This document shows, piece after piece, positions 1-9,105 of a stretch of 64,000 nucleotides of DNA. The notes under the pieces were generated by a model, which was given only the letters and a program-made list of their open reading frames with translations, ran no database searches and had not been told where the DNA came from. Both the position numbers and the translations under genes were made by a program. How positions within the stretch are numbered: the first letter of the stretch is position 1; the number at the start of each line of letters is the position of its first letter. This stretch comes from CAZBDU01 sp964490725. Its GTDB lineage: Bacteria > Spirochaetota > Spirochaetia > SZUA-6 > DRHE01. The stretch is from NCBI GenBank assembly GCA_964490725.1, contig CAZBDU010000004.1, forward strand, positions 1-64,000. The letters run 5' to 3'.

Positions 1-340
1 CATCTTGGAGAAACTGAGTCGTTTGTGTTACCGCATTTCGGGGACAGGACACTAGGTCTCCATACACCTCATCGCCCGGTTTGAATTGGGTCACATCTTT
101 GCCTGCGACCTGAACACGCCCGGCAAGATCGCCCCCCGGGATCCTGAACTTCGGCCTCGCCAGACCGTAGCTCATCCGTAGCACCAGGGGTTTGCCCCGC
201 ACCAGGGCTTTGTTAGCCCAGTTGATGCAGGCCGCCTCGATTTTGACCAGGACTTCATCGTCTTTCGGCGCCGGTCTCTCGACGTCCTTCAGCTCGAGCA
301 CATCTGGTGGTCCATACCTTTTCTGGATGATGGCTTTCAT
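1..340 (-). CDS. NAD(P)-dependent alcohol dehydrogenase / quinone oxidoreductase, N-terminal part
   Basis: This is the first 113 codons of a gene that runs off the left edge. The start (MKAIIQKRYGPP) and the later IPGGDLAGRV and FKPGDEVYGDL segments are typical of the GroES-like N-terminal domain of zinc-free medium-chain dehydrogenases that reduce quinones or enones with NADPH. The start codon overlaps the stop of the upstream gene as ATGA, so translation is coupled and the gene is last in a three-gene operon. After GDL the reading (VSCPRNAVTQ) no longer looks like the family, which normally continues with a Gly-rich FAEY segment. A frameshift or a rearrangement junction near position 75 is possible. 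The family call is good for residues 1-88 only. Confidence 0.75.
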   Translation of the reverse strand, partial: MKAIIQKRYGPPDVLELKDVERPAPKDDEVLVKIEAACINWANKALVRGKPLVLRMSYGLARPKFRIPGGDLAGRVQVAGKDVTQFKPGDEVYGDLVSCPRNAVTQTTQFLQD

Positions 341-1044
341 GCGTTCACCTCTTGCCTCTGGTTTGTGCCCGTCGATGGGGTCAGTCCCCTGGCGAACAAC
401 CAAATGGGAAAGAGCAGAATCTCGAAGGCGGATCCCGGAACAAAGATCAGTAGTCCAGGAAGCTGCTCCAGGCTCAGCAACCCTAGCAGATCCAGCACGG
501 CCGCTGGCACCAGGATCGCGTAGCCCGCGATCCCCACAATGGAAATCGGTCTTGGGACGAGGCGGGATCGGTAGAGGAGGAGGCACAGCAGACCTCCGGC
601 GACACCGTTGAGCAAGTAGATCAGCTGAAGACACCACTCCTGCAAACCAAAGAGCACCTCCACGACAGTGCCCTGTTCGAATCCCGAGCTTGTCCCGGCG
701 GTCCCCGATCCTCGGCTCACAGTGATCAACATTAGCGGCACCATCAGATAGATCAGAATGATTGCGAACTCGACGACGCGGAAGCTGACATATCCGAGGG
801 CCAGAGGCCCGTGCTCCCTCCGGAGGTACGGATACAGGAAGACCGCGATCCCCACCACGGCAAAGCCGTCTACCAGCCAGAGAAGTGACCCTGTGACCAC
901 CGTGATGCGGTTTTCCGAGAATTTCGTCAGGTCGGTGAAACCGCTCAGGCTTGACTGGATGATGCCGTCGCCGGCCATCGATGTTCCCACCGCAACGAGG
1001 AACAGGGTCCCGACAATGACGGCCCACACTCTGTCTCGATTCAT
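337..1044 (-). CDS. DUF4386-like integral membrane protein
   Basis: A 235-residue polytopic membrane protein with about six hydrophobic helices: an N-terminal signal-anchor, segments around residues 45-70, 75-105 and 135-165, and two near the C-terminus. The pattern and length fit the DUF4386 family, whose function is unknown. The start at 1044 is chosen because a GAGGAGAAAC ribosome site lies directly before it. A longer reading with no such site exists upstream but overlaps the preceding gene. Its ATG overlaps the stop of the upstream gene and its own stop overlaps the next ATG, so all three genes are translationally coupled. DUF4386 genes often sit beside oxidoreductases and MalT-like regulators, as here, but a role cannot be assigned. 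Confidence 0.7.
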   Translation of the reverse strand: MNRDRVWAVIVGTLFLVAVGTSMAGDGIIQSSLSGFTDLTKFSENRITVVTGSLLWLVDGFAVVGIAVFLYPYLRREHGPLALGYVSFRVVEFAIILIYLMVPLMLITVSRGSGTAGTSSGFEQGTVVEVLFGLQEWCLQLIYLLNGVAGGLLCLLLYRSRLVPRPISIVGIAGYAILVPAAVLDLLGLLSLEQLPGLLIFVPGSAFEILLFPIWLFARGLTPSTGTNQRQEVNA

Positions 1045-1298
1045 GTTTCTCCTCCTCGGGCGGGATGGACTGGGTTGACCGAAACCAACGCCAAACCGAC
1101 GTCCCGGATCTTCTTCAGCAGTCCGTACAGCGCCGCCTGATCGACGACCGGACCCGTAAGAGTCGTGTCGCCGTCCTTCTCCAGAGCTATGACGAGCCCT
1201 TCCAACCAGTCGGCCCACTCATACCCCAGGTGCCCGTGGACTCTGATCTGATAAACGACCGGGCGGTCCGGATCGGGCGAGTGGCTGTCTCCTGTCAT
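1041..1298 (-). CDS. Small conserved protein of an oxidoreductase operon
   Basis: An 85-residue soluble protein, first gene of the coupled trio. The core reads as a conserved small family often seen next to dehydrogenases: a YQIRVHGHL strand, a DWLEGL segment, a TLTGPVVDQAALYGLL motif and a C-terminal GLALVSVNPV strand. No catalytic residues can be named. A ribosome-binding stretch GGGGGGACA precedes the ATG. The stop overlaps the next ATG as ATGA. It starts 151 bases from the divergent LuxR-type regulator, which is the likely controller of this operon (inference from arrangement). Confidence 0.7.
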   Translation of the reverse strand: MTGDSHSPDPDRPVVYQIRVHGHLGYEWADWLEGLVIALEKDGDTTLTGPVVDQAALYGLLKKIRDVGLALVSVNPVHPARGGET

Positions 1299-1369
1299 CC
1301 CTGTCCCCCCGCATCACCATCTGACTGTTGTTGACCGAAGGATAGGCATGGGCCGGTATTGCCGTCGAG

Positions 1370-1393
1370 ATACCAAAGTATCGTTTGGGGTAT
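1370..1393. promoter_or_regulatory. Imperfect inverted repeat in the divergent promoter region
   Basis: ATACCAAA at 1370-1377 faces TTTGGGGTAT at 1384-1393, an inverted repeat with a two-base bulge. It lies between the two divergent transcription units and would suit an operator for the LuxR-type protein encoded next to it. No binding evidence can be drawn from sequence alone. Confidence 0.3.
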
Positions 1394-1449
1394 TGTTTTC
1401 GACGGTCGCTCGCAAGCCAGCGATGACTCCCACGGTGTATAGTGAGACG

Positions 1450-4170
1450 ATGTCGTCGCCTCTCCTGGCTACGAAGCTCCATCTCCCGTCGCCCAAGCCG
1501 AGATGGGTTCCTCGCCGCCGCCTCATCGAGCGGCTGAGTTCAGGTCTTCACGGGAAGATGACCCTGGTCTCTGCCCCTGCCGGGTTTGGGAAAACCTCGT
1601 TGATCGCCGATTGGGTCACAGGTCTCGACCGACCGGCCGCCTGGCTCTCACTGGACGAACGTGACCGTGAGATGCCTCGGTTTCTGGCCTATCTTCTGGG
1701 CGCCCTTCAGATGATCAGGGCGAACCTCGGAGAGGGATTGCTGGAAGCCTACCGGAGCCCCCAACCGGCGTCGGAGGCGGTCCTCACCGCGCTGATCAAC
1801 GAGATCTGCGCAATACCTGACGCATTTGTCCTGGTGCTGGACGACTATCACCTCGTCGACGCCCACGCCGTCGATCGGGCTCTGACGTTTCTCCTGGAAC
1901 ACATGCCGTCCCAGATGCATCTCGTGGTAGCGACGCGAGAGGATCCCGATCTTCCCCTGACGCGGTTGAGGGTACGAGGACAATTGAATGAGCTGAGGGT
2001 CGACGACCTGCGTTTTTCATCTGGTGAAGTCACCAGCTTTCTCCATGAGGTCATGGAGCTGGAGCTATCGACGGAAGAGGTGGCAGCGCTGCAGGCACGC
2101 ACGGAAGGTTGGGTCGCCGGGCTGCAGTTGGCCGCCATATCGATGCAGGGACGCGAAGACACCACCGGGTTCATCCGGTCCTTCACGGGAAGTCATCGTT
2201 TCGTGATGGACTATCTGATGGAGGAGGTCCTTCACCTGCAGAGTGAGTCGATCCAGGCTTTTCTCTTGCGCACATCGATCCTCGACCGGCTGTCTGGTCC
2301 GCTGTGCGAGGCCGTTTTGGCCGATCCGTCTGTGTCCGGACAGGAAACCCTCGACTACCTGGTTCGCGCCAACTTGTTCGTGATTCCCCTGGATGACGAG
2401 CGTCGCTGGTATCGTTATCATCCTCTCTTTGCCGATCTGCTGCGACAGTGGCTGCGGTCCGGGGCTGGCGTCTCCCCGGCGTTCGAGGATGTGACGCTTC
2501 CTGAGCTCCACCTCCGCGCGTGCGCGTGGTACCAGAGTCACAATCTCTATGCGCAGGCCTTCCACCACGCCATCGCGGCCGGCGACCTGGACCGCGCGGC
2601 GGATCTGGCTGAGCTGTCCCGGCCGGTCATGGATGGAACGTTCCAGTCTGCCACCTGGCTCTCTTGGGCACGGGCCATTCCGGAAGACGCGATTCGCCTC
2701 CGTCCCGTCCTCGCGGCGGGCTACGCGTGGGCCCTCCTGGACACGGGGGAGCTCGAGGGCAGCGTCTCCCTGCTGGAAAGCGCTGAGAGATGGCTTGACG
2801 GCCCGCAAGAGGGGATGATCGTTGTCGACCAGGTCCAGTACCGATCTCTGGCCGCCTCGGTTGCCACCGCTCGGACCTACCTGGCCCAGGCTCTCGGTGA
2901 CGATGCGGCGACTGTCGAGCACGCGCGTCGGGCCATCCACCTGCTTCCGGATGGGGACCATCTCACTCACGGTCAGGTGGAAGCGATCCTCGCGATGGTC
3001 CATTGGTCTCGGGGAGAACTGGACGAGGCGTTCGCAAGTCTCGCCGAGGCTCAGACTCTCATGCATAACGCCGGTAACGACCTGTACGCGGTGAGCACGA
3101 CCATTGCCCAGGCCTACGTCAGAGAGGCCCAGGGACGGCTGCTGGAGGCGCGTCGGATCTACGAAAGATCGCTCAAAACGGTGTCTGACAACCCTGGCGA
3201 GTTGCGGCTGGCGCGTGTAAGCCTCCATGTCGGCCTGAGTGAGGTGCTTCTGGAACTGGGCGAACGCCAGGCGGCGGAAAGACATCTGAAGACGAGCATT
3301 GAGCTGGGTGAGCCCGGTTCCATGCCCGACTGGCGCTATCGGTGGTCTGTCGTTCAGGCCAGGCTTGCGGCAGCTCGCGGGGACATGGCGAGTGCACTGT
3401 CGCTGCTGGACAAGGCCGAGCGGCGGTTCTATCGGGGTCCCGTCCCGGACATTCGACCCATTGCGGCTCTGAGGGCTCGTGTGAACCTTCGGCAGGGCCG
3501 GCTCCGGGAGGCCCGCGCGTGGGCGCGCGACCGAGGCCTGTCGATCGGTGACCAACCGTGCTATCTGCGCGAGTTCGAGCACCTGACATTGGCGCGGTTG
3601 CGTCTCGCCGAGAATGCCGCTGGCAGCGACAAGACGTCTCTGGATGAGACGCTGGCATTTGTGGATCGCCTGCGAGGGGAGGCGGAGCGGGGAGACCGTT
3701 TCCGGAGCGTCGTGGAGGCCCTGGTCCTGACCGCCCTTGCCTGCGAAGCCAAGGGCCGCGGGGAAGAGGTGGCGGCCTGCCTGGAGCGCGCCCTGGCATT
3801 GGCGGAACCCGAAGGCTACGTCCAGGTCTTTCTGGACGAAGGAGCCCCACTCGCTGAGCTTCTCCAGCGGCGACTGCCCCGTGGGGCTCACACGCCGCTG
3901 GCACGCCGGATTCTCGCGGCGCTCAGGCCCGGCAATGAGACGGCTGAGCCGGAGCCAGCGGTCACCGGGTCTCTGGTGGAGCCGCTGAGCCGACGAGAGC
4001 TGGAAGTGCTCGAGCTGATCGCTCAGGGGCTGTCCAACCGGGAGATCGGCGAGCGATTGTACCTTGCCCTCAGTACCGTGAAAGGCCACAATCTCAAGAT
4101 ATTCGGCAAGCTGGAGGTCCAGAGACGAACGGAGGCTGTCGCCCGGGCGCGGGAGCTCGGTCTGATATGA
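1450..4170 (+). CDS. MalT/LuxR-type ATP-dependent transcriptional regulator (LAL family)
   Basis: A 906-residue STAND-class regulator. The N-terminal NTPase has a Walker A motif (APAGFGKTS, about residue 42) and a Walker B motif (LVLDDYHL, about residue 129). A long helical TPR-like sensor region fills the middle. The C-terminus, from about residue 846, is a LuxR helix-turn-helix (LSRRELEVLELIAQGLSNRE, then STVKGH). Such proteins bind ATP and an inducer, oligomerise and activate promoters. The ATG at 1450 is preferred because the protein then begins MSSPLLATKLHLP, the usual family start. A start at 1348 would place the inverted repeat at 1370-1393 inside the gene. The divergent three-gene operon is the probable target. 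Confidence 0.9.
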   Translation: MSSPLLATKLHLPSPKPRWVPRRRLIERLSSGLHGKMTLVSAPAGFGKTSLIADWVTGLDRPAAWLSLDERDREMPRFLAYLLGALQMIRANLGEGLLEAYRSPQPASEAVLTALINEICAIPDAFVLVLDDYHLVDAHAVDRALTFLLEHMPSQMHLVVATREDPDLPLTRLRVRGQLNELRVDDLRFSSGEVTSFLHEVMELELSTEEVAALQARTEGWVAGLQLAAISMQGREDTTGFIRSFTGSHRFVMDYLMEEVLHLQSESIQAFLLRTSILDRLSGPLCEAVLADPSVSGQETLDYLVRANLFVIPLDDERRWYRYHPLFADLLRQWLRSGAGVSPAFEDVTLPELHLRACAWYQSHNLYAQAFHHAIAAGDLDRAADLAELSRPVMDGTFQSATWLSWARAIPEDAIRLRPVLAAGYAWALLDTGELEGSVSLLESAERWLDGPQEGMIVVDQVQYRSLAASVATARTYLAQALGDDAATVEHARRAIHLLPDGDHLTHGQVEAILAMVHWSRGELDEAFASLAEAQTLMHNAGNDLYAVSTTIAQAYVREAQGRLLEARRIYERSLKTVSDNPGELRLARVSLHVGLSEVLLELGERQAAERHLKTSIELGEPGSMPDWRYRWSVVQARLAAARGDMASALSLLDKAERRFYRGPVPDIRPIAALRARVNLRQGRLREARAWARDRGLSIGDQPCYLREFEHLTLARLRLAENAAGSDKTSLDETLAFVDRLRGEAERGDRFRSVVEALVLTALACEAKGRGEEVAACLERALALAEPEGYVQVFLDEGAPLAELLQRRLPRGAHTPLARRILAALRPGNETAEPEPAVTGSLVEPLSRRELEVLELIAQGLSNREIGERLYLALSTVKGHNLKIFGKLEVQRRTEAVARARELGLI

Positions 4171-4758
4171 GGCCGCCAGCGGATCGACTTCGTAGACTTG
4201 GGCGATTTGCCTTGTCCAGTTCGAGCGGCTTTCTCGGTACCGAATCGGCTACCTCTGCATCGCAAGGTTGAACGGCGGGGGCGAGGGCGCCCCAGCACGG
4301 GCTACCTTGTGGACAACTAGGTTCTGGTACACGGCTACTGGGCTGTGCCCAATCCAACTGCGGCTGGCTTTTCGAAAATATTGGGACTGGACGTGTACAA
4401 CAAGTTTGAGGCAGCGGTTCGTGCTCCTACCGCAGTTTGTCATGGCGAGCGTGCTCATTCGGGCACGTCTCGTACGACGAAGAGGTGGCTTTCAATCCAT
4501 CAATCACGTTGGTTTACGGCGACTCCTACATCATGCGCCCGAGTGGGAACCCGAAACACCAACTCCGGCGGTCCGCCATGACTTTGGATTCCGCTCAAGG
4601 GAATCGTGTGACCTGGGAGTTGGGGACCAAGTATTGGAGCGGAAACAGCCCGGCAAGAGCACATAGGGCGGGCCCGAGACCCGACATTCCGCGCGTTGTG
4701 CGGAAACCTCTGGTCAAGGAGACGCTAGTGACCGATAAAGGCCAGATGGATTTGGACT
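4171..4758. other. Intergenic stretch without a recognisable gene
   Basis: No convincing coding sequence, RNA gene or repeat is visible. Several short open frames exist in all directions but none resembles a known family. The right part probably contains the decayed N-terminal portion of the ISKra4-type transposase that becomes recognisable from about 4760. Confidence 0.5.
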
Positions 4759-5405
4759 TTGAGTCGAGACGTATTGGCGGCCAAAGGAATTGGTGGCAGC
4801 TATGTGGGAGGGATCGAGCACGCCGATGAGTTTTTCCGGCGCGTCTGGGTGGAAATGAAGCGACGGAGCGTCGATGCGGAGAAGATGCGGATTGTATTTC
4901 TGGGGGATGGGGCGAAATGGATCTGGGATCGGGTGGGAGATCTTGCCAACGAGCACAGCGTGCTGATCCTGGACTTCTACCAGCGACCGAGCATCTGTCG
5001 GGGATCTGCAAGGAGCTGTACGGCGAGCAGACCGAAGAGTACTGGCGAAACTTCAACCGATGGGGAGATTCATCTTGGGAGCGGAAGGTGCTGGAGGTGA
5101 TCGCGGAGCTGAAGCAGATCCGCGCCGGCTGCAAGGGCAAGAGACGGCAGCTGGTGCAGGGCGAGATCAGCTACTTCCAGGAGAACCGAGAGCGGATGCG
5201 CTATGACCTCTATCGTGCGATGCAGCTGCCGATCGGCAGCGGGACCGCGGAAAGCAGCTGCAAGAACGTCATCGGAGCTCGGATGAAACAGGGTGGGATG
5301 ACGCGGTCGGAGTCCGGGGCCGAGGGGATGCTGCAGATTCGCACCTCGCTGGCCAGCGGGCGCTTTCTGCACGACTTCCGCCATACCCTCCGGAGGGCCG
5401 CGTGA
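4759..5405 (+). pseudogene. ISKra4-family transposase remnant, frameshifted
   Basis: The C-terminal half of an ISKra4-type transposase lies in two frames. The first part (to about 4982) carries VFLGDGAKWIWDRV and the VLILDFY motif. The second part carries ATEHLSGICKELYG, ENRERMRYDLYR and the hallmark PIGSGTAESSCKNVIGAR, ending with ASGRFLHDFRHTLRRAA. Restoring one base in the CA-GCG junction near 4982 joins them as DFYH-ATEHL. The N-terminal half is not recognisable, so the element is dead. It separates the regulator locus from the sugar operon. Confidence 0.8.
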
Positions 5406-5462
5406 GCCCTCATGCACCTGCTTTTTCGATGCGCTCCCGGCGCCCCGGCGCCCGTATTTTGC

Positions 5463-5491
5463 TTGACATCCAGGGCATGAGCTGTTAGAAT
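5463..5491 (+). promoter_or_regulatory. Sigma-70-type promoter of the sugar ABC operon
   Basis: A perfect -35 box TTGACA (5463-5468), a 17-base spacer and a -10 box TAGAAT (5486-5491) stand 31 bases before the first ATG of the transporter operon. It matches the consensus in 11 of 12 positions, so strong basal transcription is expected. Confidence 0.75.
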
Positions 5492-5522
5492 CCGCCAAGC
5501 ATCTTGTGCCTCAGCAAGACAT

Positions 5523-7076
5523 ATGCTCACAGCGCGACCGATACTTGTCCAGATGCGGGGGATCGTCAAACGGTTTCCCGGCACCGTAGCCCTTGACGTC
5601 GTTGACTTCGACCTCGAGCGGGGAGAGGTGCACTGCCTGGTGGGCGAGAACGGAGCGGGCAAGAGCACCCTCATGAAGGTGCTCGCAGGGGTCTACAAGA
5701 AGGACGAGGGCCGGATCCTTCTCGAAGACGAGCCCGTCGAGATATCCAATCCCACCGAATCCCGGCAGCTCGGGATCAACGTCGTGTACCAGGAGCTCGA
5801 GCTGATCCCTTCGCTCAGCGTGGCCGAGAACATCTTCATCGGCAACGAGGTGCTCGGAAAGCGAGGCTTCATCGACTGGCCCAGGACCGAGCGAGCGGCC
5901 GACGAAGTGCTCAGGTCCTTGGGGATCGAGCTGGACGTGCGCGGCCTCGTAGAAAACCTGAGCGTCGCCCAGCAGCAATTGGTGACCATCGCCAAGGCGG
6001 TGAGCCGGGAAAGCCGGGTCATCATCATGGACGAACCTTCGGCCGTGCTCAGCGGCAAGTCCCTCGACCTGTTGTTCCGAACGGTCCACCAGCTCAAAGA
6101 CAAGGACATCGGGGTGGTGTACATCTCTCATCACCTCGGGGAGATCCACGAAATCGGCGATCGCGTAACCATACTGAAGGACGCCAAGGTCGTCAGGACG
6201 AGCCGGATCGACGAGATCAGCCTGGATGAGATCATCCGCGGGATGATCGGACGCAAGCTCCAGGACTTCTTCTTCAAGAAAGAGGTTCCAATCGGAGACC
6301 CGGTCCTGTCTGTGAAGGGTCTGGAGCAGGGAAGGACGCTCAGGGGCGTCTCCTTCGAGCTCAGGGAGAGAGAGATTCTGGGCATCTTCGGGTTGATCGG
6401 AGCCGGGCGCACCGAGCTGGCCCGGGCGATCATCGGCGCCGACCCGGTCGACCGGGTGGAGATACTGCTGAGGCGAGAGGCGGTCAAGTTATCCACGCCC
6501 GAAAAGGCGCTCGCCTACCGTGTCGGCTATCTTTCCGAAAACCGCAGGGAGAGCGGTCTCTTGATGGAGCGCACGATCGGCGAGAACATCGTTCTGCCGG
6601 TTCTGAAACGCTTCAGACGATTCTGGTGGCTCAACTTCTCCGGGCTCGTGAAGGAAGCAACCGAGCAGGTGAAGAGACTGCGCATCAAGCCCGGCTCCCT
6701 CGGTTTCGGGATCGCAAACCTCAGCGGCGGCAATCAGCAAAAGGTGGTCTTCGCGAAGTGGCTGGGGGCTGGATGCGACATTCTGATCCTGGACGAGCCC
6801 ACCCGGGGTATCGACGTCGGAACGAAGGAGGAAATCTACCACCTCGTTGGAGATCTGGTCGCCCAGGGCAAATCCATCATCCTGATCTCCTCCGAGCTGC
6901 CGGAGATCATGGCCTTGAGCGATCGCATCCTCATCATGAACGAAGGCGCCATCGTCAGAGAGGCCAAGCCGGAGGACCTCACCCAGGAAGAGATTCTGAA
7001 GCTGGCCATTCCGAGCAGCCTCACCAGGGCCGACGCTGCTGAGGATTCGATTGCCAGGCGAAACGGAACGGCCTGA
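5523..7076 (+). CDS. Sugar ABC transporter ATP-binding protein (RbsA/MglA type)
   Basis: A 517-residue tandem ATPase of the carbohydrate-uptake-2 class that powers import of a pentose, hexose or related compound. NBD1 has Walker A GENGAGKST (residues 41-49), a degenerate signature (LSVAQQQL) and Walker B VIIMDEPSA (about 166). NBD2 has the weakened P-loop typical of RbsA (GLIGAGRTE, about 290), a full signature LSGGNQQK (about 400) and LDEPTRGID (about 422). It is the first gene of the operon, 31 bases from a strong promoter. The ribosome site is weak, and an internal ATG at 5553 is an alternative start. The substrate cannot be read from sequence. Confidence 0.93.
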   Translation: MLTARPILVQMRGIVKRFPGTVALDVVDFDLERGEVHCLVGENGAGKSTLMKVLAGVYKKDEGRILLEDEPVEISNPTESRQLGINVVYQELELIPSLSVAENIFIGNEVLGKRGFIDWPRTERAADEVLRSLGIELDVRGLVENLSVAQQQLVTIAKAVSRESRVIIMDEPSAVLSGKSLDLLFRTVHQLKDKDIGVVYISHHLGEIHEIGDRVTILKDAKVVRTSRIDEISLDEIIRGMIGRKLQDFFFKKEVPIGDPVLSVKGLEQGRTLRGVSFELREREILGIFGLIGAGRTELARAIIGADPVDRVEILLRREAVKLSTPEKALAYRVGYLSENRRESGLLMERTIGENIVLPVLKRFRRFWWLNFSGLVKEATEQVKRLRIKPGSLGFGIANLSGGNQQKVVFAKWLGAGCDILILDEPTRGIDVGTKEEIYHLVGDLVAQGKSIILISSELPEIMALSDRILIMNEGAIVREAKPEDLTQEEILKLAIPSSLTRADAAEDSIARRNGTA

Positions 7077-7078
7077 AG

Positions 7079-8023
7079 ATGCGGAAGATCGTCGAAAAAG
7101 AGAGCGTTCTCATCATCCTGGGCGTCCTGATCGCCATCGCCTCCATCCTGGTACCGGGCTTCGCCACGGTTGCCAATCTGGAGAACATCCTCGTCCAGTC
7201 CGGTGTCTTGGGCGCTCTGGCGTTGGGTGAGGCCCTCGTGCTTCTCTCGGGCAACCTGGACCTCACTCCCGGCGCCGTGGTGTCTCTGTGCTCGGTGGTC
7301 ACCGCCTTCTTCATGCGCTATTCGATGGCAGCCGGAATTGCGGTGGGCATCATGTCCTGCCTGGCCATCGGGACGGCCTCGGGACTGCTCACGAGCAAGG
7401 CCAGGATGCCTTCCCTCATGGTCACGCTGGGGATGATGGGAATCGCCCGCAGCGCTTCTCTTTTGATCTCCCAGGGAAAGAGCGTCACCGGCGTGAAGGC
7501 CGGGTTTCAATATCTGAGCGCGGGAATGGTCGCCGGAATCCCCATGCCGTTCATCTTGATCCTCCTGAGCACGGTGCTGTTGTCGGTCCTGCTGCGCTTG
7601 ACCCGCTGGGGGCGTGGGGTCTACGCGGGGGGGGGCAACGAGGTGGCGGCGTTCTACTCGGGCATTCGCACCGACGCGGTGAAGCTGCAAGTCTTCATCG
7701 CCGCCAGCGCGTTCTACGCCCTGGGAGGGTTGATTTACACGTCGCGGATCAGCAGCGGCACCCCCGAAGGCGGTGTCGGCTATGAGCTCGATGCGATCAC
7801 CGCCGCGGTCCTCGGGGGGATTCACCTGCTGGGCGGCAGGGGCAGAATCCGCAACGTCCTTGCGGGAGCCTTGATCCTCACGGTGATAGCCAATCTGATG
7901 AATCTCAAGGGCATCTCGGCGTATACGCAGCAGGTCATCAAGGGATTCATCTTCATCGGCATCGTGGCGGGACGGGGATTCCTCTCCCGCCTGTCGCTCA
8001 AGGGCTCCGTGTCGGGCGCGTGA
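7079..8023 (+). CDS. Sugar ABC transporter permease (RbsC type), first copy
   Basis: A 314-residue inner-membrane permease of the BPD_transp_2 family with about eight to ten hydrophobic helices. The family signatures are the ALGEALVLLSGNLDLTPGAV segment near residue 45 and the AVLGGIHLLGGRGR segment near residue 240. It begins two bases after the ATPase stop, so the two are probably co-translated. A second different permease follows, so the channel is likely a heterodimer. The GGNEVAAFYSGIRTDAVK loop is the usual cytoplasmic site that meets the ATPase. Confidence 0.9.
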   Translation: MRKIVEKESVLIILGVLIAIASILVPGFATVANLENILVQSGVLGALALGEALVLLSGNLDLTPGAVVSLCSVVTAFFMRYSMAAGIAVGIMSCLAIGTASGLLTSKARMPSLMVTLGMMGIARSASLLISQGKSVTGVKAGFQYLSAGMVAGIPMPFILILLSTVLLSVLLRLTRWGRGVYAGGGNEVAAFYSGIRTDAVKLQVFIAASAFYALGGLIYTSRISSGTPEGGVGYELDAITAAVLGGIHLLGGRGRIRNVLAGALILTVIANLMNLKGISAYTQQVIKGFIFIGIVAGRGFLSRLSLKGSVSGA

Positions 8024-8036
8024 GCTGGAGGTAGGC

Positions 8037-9023
8037 ATGGCCAAGACAGTCAAGGAGCTTGGACTTACCGCCCCCGCCGCCGGCGGCCGAAGCTACCGCC
8101 TCAAGCAGTACGCCATCTGGATCATCCTCGCCGTGGCGATTCTCCTCTCCACGGTGTTGAGCCGGGGTATATTCTTCACTTCCGAGAACCTTCTCCACCT
8201 TCTCCGTCAGGTGTCGATCGTGGCGATTCTGGCTACCGGACAGACGATTGTCATGCTGACCGGAGGTCTGGATCTCTCGGTCGGTTCGGCCGTGGCCCTG
8301 ACTAGTTGCGTAACCGTAATGACCCTCAACGCCGGCTATTCGGGCCTGTACGTGTTCCTGTTTCCGGTGATGCTGGGAGCGCTGATCGGGGGGTTCAACG
8401 GGTTCCTGGTGACCGTGGTCAGGATCATCCCTTTCGCGAGCACTCTCGCGACCCTGATCATTGCCCGGGGGCTGGCGTTCCTGATCACGCGAGGCAGCCC
8501 GCAGTACATGCTGCCCGAAGCCATCGAGAGCGTGGCGGTCTACGGCAACCAGTCCGTAGGGGCGGTGCCGGTGCCGGTGATCATCATGGGGGTGATCTTC
8601 CTCATCGGCTACTTCCTGCTGTACCGTACCCGTTTCGGACAGAACGTATACGCGGTGGGGAACAACGAAGAGACGGCACGGCTGGCAGGGGTGAGCGTCG
8701 ACCTGACCAAGTTTCTCGCTTATGCTATCTGCGGCCTCCTGGCGGGGCTGGCCGGGCTGATCTACGCCTCGCGGCTGAGCTATGGCAACCCCGCAGAGGC
8801 CGCCACGATGAACTTCGACTCGATCATTCCCGTGGTCATGGGCGGGGTATCGTTGGCCGGAGGAAAGGGCAGCCTGGTCAACTCGATCGTATGCGTCATC
8901 ATCATGGGCATCATCACCAACATCATGAACATGCTCAACGTATCGCCATACATCCAGGATGGTGTGAAAGGAATGATCCTGCTGATCGCTATCTACTTTC
9001 TTGCGGAAAAGAAGGACTCGTGA
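8037..9023 (+). CDS. Sugar ABC transporter permease (RbsC type), second copy
   Basis: A 328-residue permease of the same family. The N-terminus is cytoplasmic and charged, followed by about eight to ten membrane helices. It has the LTGGLDLSVGSAVALTS motif (about residue 78) and a VGNNEETARLAGVSVDL coupling loop (about residue 210). A GGAGGTAGGC ribosome site precedes the ATG. It pairs with the previous permease, and the two differ clearly, which suggests an asymmetric pore. Confidence 0.92.
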   Translation: MAKTVKELGLTAPAAGGRSYRLKQYAIWIILAVAILLSTVLSRGIFFTSENLLHLLRQVSIVAILATGQTIVMLTGGLDLSVGSAVALTSCVTVMTLNAGYSGLYVFLFPVMLGALIGGFNGFLVTVVRIIPFASTLATLIIARGLAFLITRGSPQYMLPEAIESVAVYGNQSVGAVPVPVIIMGVIFLIGYFLLYRTRFGQNVYAVGNNEETARLAGVSVDLTKFLAYAICGLLAGLAGLIYASRLSYGNPAEAATMNFDSIIPVVMGGVSLAGGKGSLVNSIVCVIIMGIITNIMNMLNVSPYIQDGVKGMILLIAIYFLAEKKDS

Positions 9024-9105
9024 AGCGGCCGACTCAAGCTTGGAGATTGTCAATCACCAGGCTTGGAGGTAAAGAACCAAATCATCTCAACAAGAGGAGT
9101 AAAAG

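Noticed and set aside
2065..4089. A 674-residue open frame on the minus strand
   Set aside because: It lies opposite the LuxR-type regulator, which has clear domains and codon use. The antisense frame has low-complexity Arg/Gly/Gln-rich sequence typical of GC-rich shadows.
6836..8053. Long minus-strand frame of about 405 residues
   Set aside because: It runs opposite the ATPase end and the first permease and is rich in Arg, Asp, Gln and His, a mirror of membrane codons.
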